Source of the DNA: Solirubrobacterales bacterium
GTDB taxonomy: Bacteria; Actinomycetota; Thermoleophilia; Solirubrobacterales; Solirubrobacteraceae
Direction: 5' to 3'
Assembly: GCA_003244205.1 (NCBI GenBank)
Contig: QHBW01000032.1
Coordinates: 28,157-92,156, forward strand
DNA: 64,000 bases
The notes beneath the pieces are model-generated. The model was not told the origin of the DNA, ran no database searches, and saw nothing but the letters and a program-made list of their open reading frames with translations. Of the stretch, positions 48,789 to 57,036 are shown piece by piece. The stretch's first letter is position 1. Every line of letters begins with the position of its first letter. A program made the translations under genes and the position numbers.

Positions 48789-50057
48789 GTGAACCTGTCC
48801 CTGTCTGACGAGCAGCTCGAGTTCCAGCGCCACTGCCACCGCTTCGCCGTGGAGGTGCTGCGTCCGGTCGCCGACCACCACGACCGCGAGCAGAGCGTCC
48901 CCTGGGAGGTCATCCGCGAGGCGCGCGCCTGGGGGCTCCATGGCCTCGACCTGCTCCAGCGCATCGGCGCCGACCACGACGGCCTGCTCGGCGTCATCTA
49001 CGCCGAGGAGCTCAACTGGGGTTGCGCCGGTCTCGCGCTGGCGATCTCCGCCTCGGGGCTAGCCGCCGCCGGAATCGCAGCGTCGGGGACGCCGGCGCAG
49101 ATCGCCCGCTGGGTCCCCGAGTGCTTCGGTCTCGGCGACGAGATCAAGGTCGGCGCCTACGCCGTCTCCGAAGCCGGGGCGGGATCCGATGTCAAGGCGC
49201 TGCGCACCCGCGCGGTGCGTGACGGCGACGAATGGATCCTCAACGGCGCCAAGCTGTGGATCTCCAACGGTGGGATCGCCGACGTCACGGTCGTGGTCGC
49301 CACCGTGGACCCCGAGCTCGGGCACCGTGGACAGGCGTCCTTCATCGTCCCCAAGGGTGCGCCGGGGCTTTCGCAGGGCAAGAAGGAGGACAAGCTCGGC
49401 ATCCGCGCCTCGCAGACGGCCGAGGTGGTCCTGCAGGATTGCCGCATTCCGCTAGACCACGTGCTCGGGGGGATCGAGAAGCTCGAGCGCAAGCTCGAGC
49501 GCGCCCGCCAGGGCGCGCGGGCCGGGTCCTCCAACGCGCTCGCGACCTTCGAGGTCACGCGCCCGATGGTGGGGGCTTGCGCGATCGGAGTCGCTCGCGC
49601 GGCCTATGAGTACACGCTCGAGCTGCTCGAGGGCCGCGATGAGCTTGGCGGTCCACTGCTGGAGCAGCAACGCGTGCAGGAGGTCCTGGCCGACGTTGCC
49701 ACCGAGATCGATGCCGCCCGGCTGCTGGTCTGGCGAGCCGCCTGGATGGGGCGTAACGGTCAGCCGATGACCGCGGCCCAGGGATCGATGTCCAAGCTCA
49801 AGGGCGGTGACGTGGCGATGTGGGCAACCACAACGCTGATGGACCTCGTCGGACGCGAGGCGTCGACCTATGACCATCCGCTGCAGAAGTTCTTCCGCGA
49901 CGCGAAGATCTTCCAGATCTTCGAGGGGACCGCCCAGATCCAGCGTCTGGTCGTTGCCCGCATGCAGGTGGCCGAGCACCGCCGCCGGCGCGCCGAGGCG
50001 CTGGGCGATGCGGACGCCGAGGCGGCCGCGCTGGCAAGCGCGCCGTCGGCGCCCTGA
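48789..50057 (+). CDS. Acyl-CoA dehydrogenase
   Basis: 422 residues. NLSLSDEQLEFQRHCHRFA front, AYAVSEAGAGSDVKALRTRAVR and WILNGAKLWISNGGIADV for FAD/substrate, GIRASQTAEVVLQDCRIP, and the C-terminal QIFEGTAQIQRLVVAR. GTG 48789 follows AGGAG by eight bases. It belongs to a different subgroup from the 41.6-43.8 kb pair and stands alone under its own operator, probably serving fatty-acid catabolism. Confidence 0.9.
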   Translation: MNLSLSDEQLEFQRHCHRFAVEVLRPVADHHDREQSVPWEVIREARAWGLHGLDLLQRIGADHDGLLGVIYAEELNWGCAGLALAISASGLAAAGIAASGTPAQIARWVPECFGLGDEIKVGAYAVSEAGAGSDVKALRTRAVRDGDEWILNGAKLWISNGGIADVTVVVATVDPELGHRGQASFIVPKGAPGLSQGKKEDKLGIRASQTAEVVLQDCRIPLDHVLGGIEKLERKLERARQGARAGSSNALATFEVTRPMVGACAIGVARAAYEYTLELLEGRDELGGPLLEQQRVQEVLADVATEIDAARLLVWRAAWMGRNGQPMTAAQGSMSKLKGGDVAMWATTTLMDLVGREASTYDHPLQKFFRDAKIFQIFEGTAQIQRLVVARMQVAEHRRRRAEALGDADAEAAALASAPSAP

Positions 50058-50168
50058 GCTGCCGTGGAGCGCCGCCTGAGTCGCCCGCGGCGCACGCGAA
50101 CGGTCCGCAACTTGGCGCCCAGCCGCTCGCCCGGCAAGCGAATAGCCGCACCCGGCCGCTGCGTCGCG

Positions 50169-50174
50169 TATAGT
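50169..50174 (+). promoter_or_regulatory. -10 box (TATAGT) of the riboswitch transcript
   Basis: TATAGT lies four bases before the first riboswitch stem strand. Transcription would start at about 50181. No clear -35 hexamer was found 16-18 bases upstream. Confidence 0.55.
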
Positions 50175-50177
50175 GCC

Positions 50178-50306
50178 CGCCTTCGCCGAGCTTCGGGATG
50201 ATCCGGGGACGGGGGACCCAGTTGGTATGGGGCGAGTTTCGCGGTGATGTCCGCGGAAGGCGCCGCCGCCTGGCGGCGCTAGCCCGACAGCTAACCCCGT
50301 AGGCGC
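50178..50306 (+). promoter_or_regulatory. Cyclic di-AMP riboswitch (ydaO-yuaA class)
   Basis: Conserved blocks of the actinobacterial form are visible in order: CGGGGGACCCA (50209-50220), GGGGCGAGTTTCGCGG (50229 on), a GC-rich hairpin CGCCGCC-GCCTGGCGGCG (about 50261-50279), and the 3' signature GCCCGACAGCTAACCCC followed by GTAGGCG (50282-50305). CGCCT at about 50179 pairs with AGGCG near the 3' end to close P1. It ends just before the ATG of a cell-wall M23-like gene, a typical target. c-di-AMP binding normally lowers expression. Confidence 0.88.
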
Positions 50307-50313
50307 AAAAACC

Positions 50314-51348
50314 ATGCCGCACCGCGCGACAAGCTCCGTCGTACCCGTCCACGTAGCTCCTTCTAGGAGCGAGCGCGAATCCCTGCTTGCATTCGCGCCC
50401 CGCGCACGGCGAGCATTGCTGGTCGCCATGCTGAGTGCGCTCGTGCTCGCGACCAGTGCGCAGGTTGCCTCCGCGTCCAGCTCGGCCTCCTCCACAAGCG
50501 GTGGCGCCAGCCCTGGTGGTGCGACGCCCGCGCCCGCCGTGACGGGGCAGGTCGCGAGCCCGTCGTCGGGCGCCAGCCAGCGTCCTGCCGGCAAGGCCAC
50601 GCTCCAACTGGGTCAGCGCGTGCTGCGCCAGGGCATGCGCGGCAGCGACGTGCGTGCGCTCCAGCGCGTACTCAGCACCGTCGGGTTTCCCGTGCCGGTC
50701 GTAGGCTCGTTTGGCCCACTGACGGCGCGCGCGCTGCGACGCTTCCAGTCGGCCCACGGCCTCAGAGCGACCGGCGTGGTCACGACGCCAACGGTGCGCG
50801 CGCTGCTGGCGGCCCTCGCCGGCGGCGCAAGCGTCGGATCAGGCTCCGCGCCGAGCGGTCCGCCGCCAAGCTCGGGCACTCCGCTCCCAAGCTCGGGCGA
50901 TACCTCGACGTGGGTCTTCCCGCTCGTGCCCAAGCGGCTGGCGGTTCCGCCGAGCAGCTGGTCCCTCGATCAAGGCGTGGATATCGCGACATTCGGCGGC
51001 GCCTGCGGCTCCCAGGTCAAGGAGGTCGCCGTCACGAACGGCACGATCGTGCAGGAGGGCATCGACGGCTTCGGCCCCGCCGCGCCTGTGCTGCGGGTGG
51101 ATGGCGGCCCCTACAACGGCCGCTTCATCTACTACGGCCACGCGTTGCCCGCGCTCGTGCCGGTCGGCGCCCACGTCACCACCGGAGAGCCGATTGCGGA
51201 GGTCGGTTGCGGGAGCGTCGGCATCTCCACCGGCCCGCACATCGAGATCGGCATCAGCGCGCCGGGCGGTCCGACGTGCTGTCCCAGCAATGGCGACACC
51301 GCGTCATGGGTGTACAAGGTCATGGCTGCGCTGTACAACAAGGCCTGA
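50314..51348 (+). CDS. Exported peptidoglycan-binding protein with variant M23 domain
   Basis: 344 residues. Signal peptide (LLVAMLSALVLATSAQVASA), Ser/Ala-rich linker, a PG_binding_1 domain (about 95-165: LRQGMRGSDVRALQRVLSTVG and TARALRRFQSAHGL), a second linker, then the M23-like domain: [43 protein letters not shown]. As in the 17164 paralog, HxxxD has Asp for His and HxH ends in Glu. A c-di-AMP riboswitch lies directly upstream, and no Shine-Dalgarno is evident before ATG 50314. It should act in or bind to the cell wall. Confidence 0.85.
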   Translation: MPHRATSSVVPVHVAPSRSERESLLAFAPRARRALLVAMLSALVLATSAQVASASSSASSTSGGASPGGATPAPAVTGQVASPSSGASQRPAGKATLQLGQRVLRQGMRGSDVRALQRVLSTVGFPVPVVGSFGPLTARALRRFQSAHGLRATGVVTTPTVRALLAALAGGASVGSGSAPSGPPPSSGTPLPSSGDTSTWVFPLVPKRLAVPPSSWSLDQGVDIATFGGACGSQVKEVAVTNGTIVQEGIDGFGPAAPVLRVDGGPYNGRFIYYGHALPALVPVGAHVTTGEPIAEVGCGSVGISTGPHIEIGISAPGGPTCCPSNGDTASWVYKVMAALYNKA

Positions 51349-51367
51349 AAAGGCCGCGCTTAGCCAC

Positions 51368-51447
51368 CGCCGGCGCTCCCATCACCGGCACTCCCCGACA
51401 CCGGCGCTCCCCCCAAACACGGCGCTCCAAGACCACGGCGCGCCATC
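51368..51447. repeat. Degenerate ~16-bp GC-rich repeats
   Basis: Five imperfect copies of CACCGGCGCTCCC-like units follow the M23-like gene, with variable spacers. With the 21-bp array below they account for most of the 294-base gap between the two genes; nothing else is seen in it. Confidence 0.55.
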
Positions 51448-51516
51448 GCGGGCGACCTGCCTCCGTTCATCGTGAGGGTCACTATTTCGACCTAACGTCA
51501 CACGAGCGCTCGAGCT

Positions 51517-51663
51517 CTACCGGCCATCGGCCACGATCTACTCGCGCTCGGCCACGATCTACTCGCGCTCGGCCACGATCTGCTCGCGCTCGGCCACGAT
51601 CTACTCGCGCTCGGCCACGATCTACTCGCGCTCGGCCACGATCTACTCGCGCTCCGCCACGAT
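51517..51663 (-). repeat. Seven 21-bp tandem repeats with in-frame stop codons
   Basis: Seven contiguous 21-bp units end the thioesterase gene and continue past it. In the gene frame each reads IVAERE plus a final codon. Units at 51643-51663, 51622-51642, 51601-51621, 51559-51579 and 51538-51558 end in TAG; the unit 51580-51600 ends in CAG (Gln); the outermost 51517-51537 has diverged to IVADGR-TAG. The gene stops at the first TAG. Confidence 0.95.
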
Positions 51664-52143
51664 CTGCTGGCGCTCGGCGAGCCGGTTGCTGCGGCGCAGC
51701 TGCGCCTCGCGCTCGCGCCGCACCTCGTCGCCGGTCTCGGGCTCGAGCGCTGGTACTGGTACGGGCCGTCCGTTCTCCTCGACGGCCACCATCGTCAGGT
51801 AGGCGGTCGCGGTGTGGCGTTTGCGCCCGCTGCGAGGATCCTCGGCGATCACGCGCACCCCGACCTCCATCGACGTGCGCCAAGCTGCGTTGACGGTCGC
51901 GGCAAACGTCACCAGCTCGCCAATGCGGATCGGGTGCAGGAAGGTCATGCGGTCCATGCCGCCGGTCACTACGCGGCAACGCGAGTGCTTGATTGCGGCC
52001 AAGCCGGCCGCCTCGTCGCACAGCTTCATCACCGTGCCACCGTGAATGAAGCCGGCCGAGTTGGCGTCCGTGATCCCCATCCAGCGCACCAGCTGGCTGG
52101 CGCTCTCCTGTGGCCGCCTCGCCTCTGAGCTCGTGCTGGACAC
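51643..52143 (-). CDS. Acyl-CoA thioesterase (hotdog fold, YciA-like)
   Basis: 166 residues. Hotdog motifs: ITDANSAGFIHGGTVMKLCDEAAGLAA with the catalytic-type Asp/Gly region, GGMDRMTFLHPIRIGELVTF, and AWRTSMEVGVRVIAEDPRSG. It hydrolyses acyl-CoA to free acid and CoA. The C-terminal 30 residues are Arg/Glu-rich and helical (REREAQLRRSNRLAERQQ) and run into the 21-bp repeat array, the first copy of which supplies the last residues and stop. Confidence 0.87.
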   Translation of the reverse strand: MSSTSSEARRPQESASQLVRWMGITDANSAGFIHGGTVMKLCDEAAGLAAIKHSRCRVVTGGMDRMTFLHPIRIGELVTFAATVNAAWRTSMEVGVRVIAEDPRSGRKRHTATAYLTMVAVEENGRPVPVPALEPETGDEVRREREAQLRRSNRLAERQQIVAERE

Positions 52144-52200
52144 CGCCGGCTACGCTACCGGTCCAGGATTCGAAGACCCCCAGGCCGAAGGAGGCCGCCC

Positions 52201-53004
52201 ATGCCCGGCATGTCCGGACGCTTCTCCACAGTCGTGAAGGCGAAGATCAACAAGCTGCTCGATAAGGCCGAGGACCCGGGCGAGACGCTCGAGTACTCCT
52301 ACCAGCGCCAGATAGAGCTGCTGCAGAACGTCAAGAAGGGCATCGCTGACGTCGTCACGTCCAAGAAGCGACTGCAACTGCAGTCCGACAAGCTCGAGCA
52401 GCAGGTGGTCAAGCTGGACACGCAGGCGCGTCAGGCGCTCTCGGGCGGACAGGAGGACCTCGCGCGGACTGCGCTCGAGCGCAAGCAGCTCGCCCAGACC
52501 GAGCTGCAGTCGCTCGACACGCAGATCACCCAGCTCGAAGACCAGCAGGAGCAGCTGATCGAGAACGAGAAGAAGCTGCGCGCCAAGATCGACCAGTTCC
52601 GCACCAAGAAGGAGGTCATCAAGGCGCAGTACTCGGCCGCCGAGGCACAGGTGAAGATCTCCGAGGCCGCCACCGGGGTGGGCGAGCAGATGGCCGATGT
52701 CGGGCTCGCGATGCAACGCGCGGTCGACAAGACCGAGAACATGCGCGCTCGCGCGTCGGCGGTCGAGGAGCTCGAGAAGGCAGGCGCCTTCGAGGACCTC
52801 ACGCAGCTCGGCGAGGGCGGCAACGACGACATCGACCGTCAACTCGCACAGCTCACGACCAAGAGCGGCGTCGACGAGGACCTGGCGAAGATGAAGGCCG
52901 AACTGGGTAAGGGCTCAGGGGGCCCGGCTGAGCTGGGCGCCGGCGCCGGCGAGGGTGCCGCCGCTGGCTCGACCCCGGCCAAGCCGGCCGCGGAGCAGCC
53001 GTGA
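52201..53004 (+). CDS. pspA: PspA/IM30 family protein
   Basis: 267 residues. Long coiled coil typical of PspA (FSTVVKAKINKLLDKAEDPGE, then repeated Gln/Glu/Lys heptads through residue 180), with a Gly/Ala/Pro-rich tail. It coats and repairs stressed membranes. AAGGAGG lies six bases before ATG 52201. pspAA overlaps its end, and pspAB and htpX follow on the other strand, so this is the four-gene phage-shock set described for actinobacteria and relatives. Confidence 0.93.
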   Translation: MPGMSGRFSTVVKAKINKLLDKAEDPGETLEYSYQRQIELLQNVKKGIADVVTSKKRLQLQSDKLEQQVVKLDTQARQALSGGQEDLARTALERKQLAQTELQSLDTQITQLEDQQEQLIENEKKLRAKIDQFRTKKEVIKAQYSAAEAQVKISEAATGVGEQMADVGLAMQRAVDKTENMRARASAVEELEKAGAFEDLTQLGEGGNDDIDRQLAQLTTKSGVDEDLAKMKAELGKGSGGPAELGAGAGEGAAAGSTPAKPAAEQP

Positions 53005-53279
53005 TCGTCCGCATCTCCAGCGATGGCCAGTACAACGTCTCCGATGACGATGTCGCGAAGCTGGCGGAGCTCGACCACGCGGCGGTGGAGGCGGTCAAGG
53101 AGGGCGACCACGATCGCTTCCACCAGCTCTTCGACGAGATGCTCGCGCTCGTGCACGAGCGCGGCACGCCGCTTGACGCCGACGAGTTGACTGGCTCCGA
53201 TGTGATCCTGCCGCCGGCCGACACGACGCTGGCCGAGGCCGAGGCCGAGTTCTCCGGCGAGGGCCTGATCCCGGGTTGA
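53001..53279 (+). CDS. PspA-associated protein PspAA
   Basis: 92 residues: IVRISSDGQYNVSDDDVAKLAELD, then HDRFHQLFDEMLALVHERGTPLDADEL and SDVILPPADTTLAEAEAEF. This matches the small PspAA domain protein regularly encoded with PspA. The GTG start overlaps the pspA stop by four bases, so it is translationally coupled and likely binds PspA. Confidence 0.87.
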   Translation: MIVRISSDGQYNVSDDDVAKLAELDHAAVEAVKEGDHDRFHQLFDEMLALVHERGTPLDADELTGSDVILPPADTTLAEAEAEFSGEGLIPG

Positions 53280-53300
53280 TCGGGGCCAGCGGCCGGGGGC

Positions 53301-53873
53301 CTAGATCGGGATGCCCCACAGCGGAAACCAGCGTTCGAGCTCGGGCTCGATCGGCAGCTCGGCGGCGAGCTGGGGTTTGAGGCGAAGCTCGCGCTCGGTG
53401 TCGCGCTGTTGGCTGCCGGCGGCCGGGGCAAAGGGGTAGAACGCCCCGCGCTTGTAGTTGTAGATCAAATACAGCGCCCGGGCATCGGCGTCCTTGAAGG
53501 CAAATACCGCGCAGAGGATGCGCTCGCCGTAGCCGCCGGCTTCGAGCGAGCTGGAGACGGCGTTGATGCCGACCACGAGATCGTCGAACTCCGGCTCCTG
53601 CAGCACCATCCAGCGGTAGCCGAATTGGTCGGTGTGTGAGCGGACGTCTCCGCCGGCATCCTCACCGGTGGCGCGCACGACCTCTTCCATCTCGCGGACG
53701 ATCTCGGTGAAGTCGGCGGTCTCGAGCGCTTGGAAGACGATCGCCGCGGCGCCTGTGGTGGCGATCTCCAGCTGGGCCTGGAAGGTCACGTAGGCCGTCG
53801 AGAGTGCGAACAGGCGGTCGGCGGCCGGCTTGGCCAGCTTGCGCTTGCCGGTGATCACATCGAAGAGGCCCAC
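53301..53873 (-). CDS. PspA-associated protein PspAB
   Basis: 190 residues starting MGLFDVITGKRKLAKPAADR. TAYVTFQAQLEIATTGAAAI, then HTDQFGYRWMVLQEPEFDDL and GYGERILCAVFAFKD fit the PspAB family found next to HtpX. Function is not established beyond envelope stress association. It lies 19 bases after htpX on the minus strand, hence in the same transcript, and is convergent to pspA-pspAA. Confidence 0.85.
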   Translation of the reverse strand: MGLFDVITGKRKLAKPAADRLFALSTAYVTFQAQLEIATTGAAAIVFQALETADFTEIVREMEEVVRATGEDAGGDVRSHTDQFGYRWMVLQEPEFDDLVVGINAVSSSLEAGGYGERILCAVFAFKDADARALYLIYNYKRGAFYPFAPAAGSQQRDTERELRLKPQLAAELPIEPELERWFPLWGIPI

Positions 53874-53892
53874 CGCCGTCGCTGTGTCCGCG

Positions 53893-54786
53893 TTAGGCGC
53901 GGACGCCCTGCAGCTGACCCTCGAGCCGCTCGAGCGCGGCGATCCGACGCTCGATCGGCGGGTGCGTGGAGAACAGGTTCATCAGGCTCGCCTTGGTCTG
54001 CGGCGGAAAGATGTAGAAGGCCTTGAGACCCTCGGCGGCGCGCAGGTCTTGGGTTGGGATGCGCCCCATCGTCCCCGAGATCTTCAGCAGCGCCGAGGAG
54101 AGCGCGCTCGGGCGCCCGGTCAGCAGCGCCGAGCCGCGGTCGGCGGCGAACTCGCGGTAGCGCGAGAGCGCGTTGATCAGCACGAACGAGACGGCGTAGA
54201 CCACGAGCGAGACGAGGATCACCGGGAGGATGCCGCCGTTCTCGTCGTCCTCGCCGCCACCGAAGAAGAAGCCGAACTGGACGATGAACGCGGCGATCGT
54301 CGCGAAGAAGGAGGCGATCGTCATCACCATCACGTCGCGGTTCTGCACGTGCGTGAGCTCGTGTCCGATAACACCCTCGAGCTCGGCCGGGCTGAGCAGG
54401 GCGAGGATCCCGGTGGTGGCGCAGACGGTCGCAGTGCGCGGGGAGCGCCCGATTGCGAAGGCGTTTGGCATCGACGTCTGAGCCACGGCGACGCGGGGCT
54501 TGGGCAGGTCGGCCTGGATGCACAAGCGCTCCACGGTCGCGTGCAGCTCGGGGGCCTCGCCGGGTGAGACCTCGTGTGCCCCCATCGCTGCGAGTGCCAG
54601 CTTGTCGGAGGTGAAGAACTGCACGCCGAACAGCGCGACCGCGATCAGCGCCACGGTGATACCTCCGACTCCGGCGACGAGCAGCGCAGCGACGAAGGCG
54701 ACGTAGATCGCGCCGAGCAGGAAGATCGTCAGCGTCATCCGCAGCTGCAGGCCGCGATCGCGGCCGAAGGAAGTCGGACGGGGCAT
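53893..54786 (-). CDS. htpX: Zinc membrane protease HtpX
   Basis: 297 residues. Two N-terminal membrane helices (LTIFLLGAIYVAFVAALLVAG and ITVALIAVALFGVQFF), MPNAFAIGRSPRTATVCATTGIL, HEXXH site HELTH at 142-146, two more helices, and the third ligand region in YREFAADRGSALLTG. It degrades misfolded membrane proteins. The C-terminal LFSTHPPIERRIAALERLEGQL is characteristic. It pairs with pspAB and PspA as an envelope-stress module. Confidence 0.94.
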   Translation of the reverse strand: MPRPTSFGRDRGLQLRMTLTIFLLGAIYVAFVAALLVAGVGGITVALIAVALFGVQFFTSDKLALAAMGAHEVSPGEAPELHATVERLCIQADLPKPRVAVAQTSMPNAFAIGRSPRTATVCATTGILALLSPAELEGVIGHELTHVQNRDVMVMTIASFFATIAAFIVQFGFFFGGGEDDENGGILPVILVSLVVYAVSFVLINALSRYREFAADRGSALLTGRPSALSSALLKISGTMGRIPTQDLRAAEGLKAFYIFPPQTKASLMNLFSTHPPIERRIAALERLEGQLQGVRA

Positions 54787-54845
54787 GTTTGCCAGTGTCG
54801 CAGACCGTCTGCGCCGGATTGGCCGGGGCGCTAGCTTCTGTCGCG

Positions 54846-55619
54846 ATGAAGCCCGAGGTGAATGTGCTCGGCCTGTCGATCAAGACGTTTGGCGTCTGCT
54901 TCGCCATGGGCTTTCTGGTCTCGGGGGCGATCGTGATGCGCCGGCTGCGGGAGCTGGGCAAGCCCGCCGACTACGCCTACGAGATCACCTTCGCCGCGCT
55001 CGCCGGCGGCCTCGTCGGAGCCCGTGGCTACTACGTGATCCAGAACTACGACCAGGTCAAGCACGACCTGCTCGGCAGCATCTTCTCCGGCTCGGGACTC
55101 GTCTGGTACGGAGGAGCCATCGGGGGCGCCCTGGCGGTGCTCGCCTGGGCGCGCTGGCGGGGGATGCTCAACCTGGCTCTGCTCGACCTCGCCTGCATTC
55201 CGTTGGCGATGGGGTACGCGATCGGACGAGTTGGCTGTCAGGTCTCCGGCGACGGCGACTACGGGATCCGCTCGAGCCTGCCGTGGGCGATGCCTTATCC
55301 GCATGGAACGGTGCCCACGACCGCGGCCGTCCAGCCCACGCCGATCTATGAGAGCGTGGCGATGGGCCTGCTCGCGTGGGCGCTCTGGAGGCTGCGCGAT
55401 CGCTACCGGCCGGGAGTGCTGTTCGCGATTTACCTGGTCGGCTCGGGGATCGAGCGCCTGCTGGTGGAGTTCATCCGGCGCAACAAAGAGGTGCTCGCCG
55501 GCCTCACGGCGCCTCAAGTGGAGAGCATCGTGTTCGCGCTGATCGGCGCGGGGGCGCTCGCGTATGCGACGCGTCGAGGAGGCCTCGCTCGCGGCGACGG
55601 CACCGCCGCGACAACCTGA
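54846..55619 (+). CDS. lgt: Prolipoprotein diacylglyceryl transferase
   Basis: 257 residues with about seven membrane segments. The Lgt signature GRVGCQVSGDGDYG is intact, with SGLVWYGGAIGGALAVLAW before it and PTPIYESVAMGLLAWALW plus GIERLLVEFIRRNKE after. It attaches diacylglycerol to lipobox Cys, needed for the several lipoproteins in this window (ModA, the COG4315 protein, the CW-repeat protein). ATG 54846 is the start that begins MKPEVNVLGLSIKTFG; earlier in-frame codons overlap the divergent htpX promoter. Confidence 0.9.
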   Translation: MKPEVNVLGLSIKTFGVCFAMGFLVSGAIVMRRLRELGKPADYAYEITFAALAGGLVGARGYYVIQNYDQVKHDLLGSIFSGSGLVWYGGAIGGALAVLAWARWRGMLNLALLDLACIPLAMGYAIGRVGCQVSGDGDYGIRSSLPWAMPYPHGTVPTTAAVQPTPIYESVAMGLLAWALWRLRDRYRPGVLFAIYLVGSGIERLLVEFIRRNKEVLAGLTAPQVESIVFALIGAGALAYATRRGGLARGDGTAATT

Positions 55620-55715
55620 GGCCGCCGAGTCGCCTCTGGCGAAGCTGGCGCGTTGGCGCTTTGAAGCGCTCAAGCTGGGCGCGGAAGTGACCGATGGATC
55701 TCAAACCTTCCCTTC

Positions 55716-56339
55716 ATGCGGAGCACTCGTGCGTATCTCGCCGGACTTGGAACGACCGGCTCACTGGTCGGTGCTGCTCTCTGCGTGCTTGCCGTGGCGA
55801 GCGCCGTGGTCGCCTTCAAGGGGCTTGCAGGCAGCTCGGTCAGTCACAACGCCTGGGGGGTGATCGCCATGCCCGCGGCCCCGGCGGTGGCCTATGACCG
55901 CAGTCGTCCGCAGGTCGTAGCCGCGCAGGCGGCCGTCGCCGCCGCCGCGGTGGCGCCCGCCCCCGCTGTGGTCGGCGCGATCCCCGTCACGTTCACCGGC
56001 ACGGGCGGGTCCCCCACCGCTGTGGCTCCGGTCCGCGGGGGTGCTCACGTTGGTCCGTCGGTCGGCGTGCTCAGCGGCGGGAGCGCGGGCGCGAGTGCGT
56101 CACGCGCTCCGTCGAGCTCGGCGGGCAGCGCGAATCCCATCGCCGACGGCGTCCAGGCGAGCGCCTCGAGGCTGGCGGCGACGCTGACCAGCGCCAGCGA
56201 TGGTGTCGGCCGGCTCGTCAGCGGGGTGTCGCCAGCACTGGGAGGCACCGTCACGGGCGTCGGGGGAGCGCCCGGCGGTCTCGTGAGCAATGCCGGGGAC
56301 GGCCTCAGCGGCCTGCTGCGCGGGCCTGCGGGCCGCTGA
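55716..56339 (+). CDS. Hypothetical exported, Ala/Gly/Ser-rich protein
   Basis: 207 residues, no recognised domain. One N-terminal hydrophobic segment (GTTGSLVGAALCVLAVASAVVAF) that could be a signal anchor, then low-complexity Ala/Val, Gly/Ser stretches and ASRLAATLTSASDGVGRLVSG with repeated V-[ST]-G/GG motifs. Similar low-complexity exported proteins occur in Solirubrobacterales. Its 3' end overlaps the convergent hydrolase gene by 35 bases. Confidence 0.6.
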   Translation: MRSTRAYLAGLGTTGSLVGAALCVLAVASAVVAFKGLAGSSVSHNAWGVIAMPAAPAVAYDRSRPQVVAAQAAVAAAAVAPAPAVVGAIPVTFTGTGGSPTAVAPVRGGAHVGPSVGVLSGGSAGASASRAPSSSAGSANPIADGVQASASRLAATLTSASDGVGRLVSGVSPALGGTVTGVGGAPGGLVSNAGDGLSGLLRGPAGR

Positions 56340-57024
56340 GCGCCCGGGCCAGCCAACGCACCACAACCCCTGCAAGCTCCTCGTCTCGCTGGATCGAGCG
56401 GTGGTGGCCGCCGGGCATCGCGATCAGCCGTCGCGAGCGCGCCGCCCCGGCCTCATCGACAAGCTGACGCGAATGCTCGATCGGCACCTGCTGGTCGCCT
56501 TCGGCGTGTAGCACCAGCAGCCCCCCCTCGAATTCCCGCGCCGCCGCGAGGTCGTCGTGGTCGCTGAGAAAGCGCGTCAGCGCCGGCAGGTCGGCCCGGA
56601 AGTCGAAATGCTCGCCCCGCAGCGCGCGCGCCAGATCGGAGGGGGCAGCCGGGCAGATGGCCGCGACTGCCTGCGCGCCGAGCCGCGGGCCGGCGAGCAG
56701 CGCGAGATAACCGCCGAGGCTCGACCCGCGCAGCGCGAGCGGCGCCGGCCCGGTTGCGATAGCGGCGATCGCGGCGATGTCCTCGAGGACGTGATCGTCG
56801 AGCGCTCCCTCGCTGGCGCCGTGACCGCGCAAGTCGAAGGCGACGGCGGCGAGCCCGGCGCCACGGCAGGCGCGTGCAAAGGGATAGTGGTTCTCCTTCT
56901 GTGAATCGGCTCCGTGAACGATCACGACTCGCCCCTGCGGCGGGCCGGAGGGGAGGAAGCAGGCATAGGCAAGACCGTCGCGCATCCCCAGCTCGCTCGG
57001 GGGATCCGGAGCACGATGACTCAT
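56305..57024 (-). CDS. Alpha/beta hydrolase
   Basis: 239 residues. VVIVHGADSQKENHYPFARA (oxyanion region), FDLRGHGASEGALDD, nucleophile Ser in LRGSSLGGYLALL, Asp in VLHAEGDQQVPIEHS, and His in MPGGHHRSIQRDEEL, a complete catalytic triad. The substrate is unknown; a small ester or acyl group is likely. Its ATG (57022-57024) sits almost on top of the divergent lysA start region. Confidence 0.82.
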   Translation of the reverse strand: MSHRAPDPPSELGMRDGLAYACFLPSGPPQGRVVIVHGADSQKENHYPFARACRGAGLAAVAFDLRGHGASEGALDDHVLEDIAAIAAIATGPAPLALRGSSLGGYLALLAGPRLGAQAVAAICPAAPSDLARALRGEHFDFRADLPALTRFLSDHDDLAAAREFEGGLLVLHAEGDQQVPIEHSRQLVDEAGAARSRRLIAMPGGHHRSIQRDEELAGVVVRWLARALSGPQARAAGR

Positions 57025-57036
57025 AATCGCTCGATC

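Noticed and set aside
51517..51663. Regular repeats considered as a CRISPR array
   Set aside because: Units are contiguous 21-mers without unique spacers, and they continue the reading frame of the adjacent gene.
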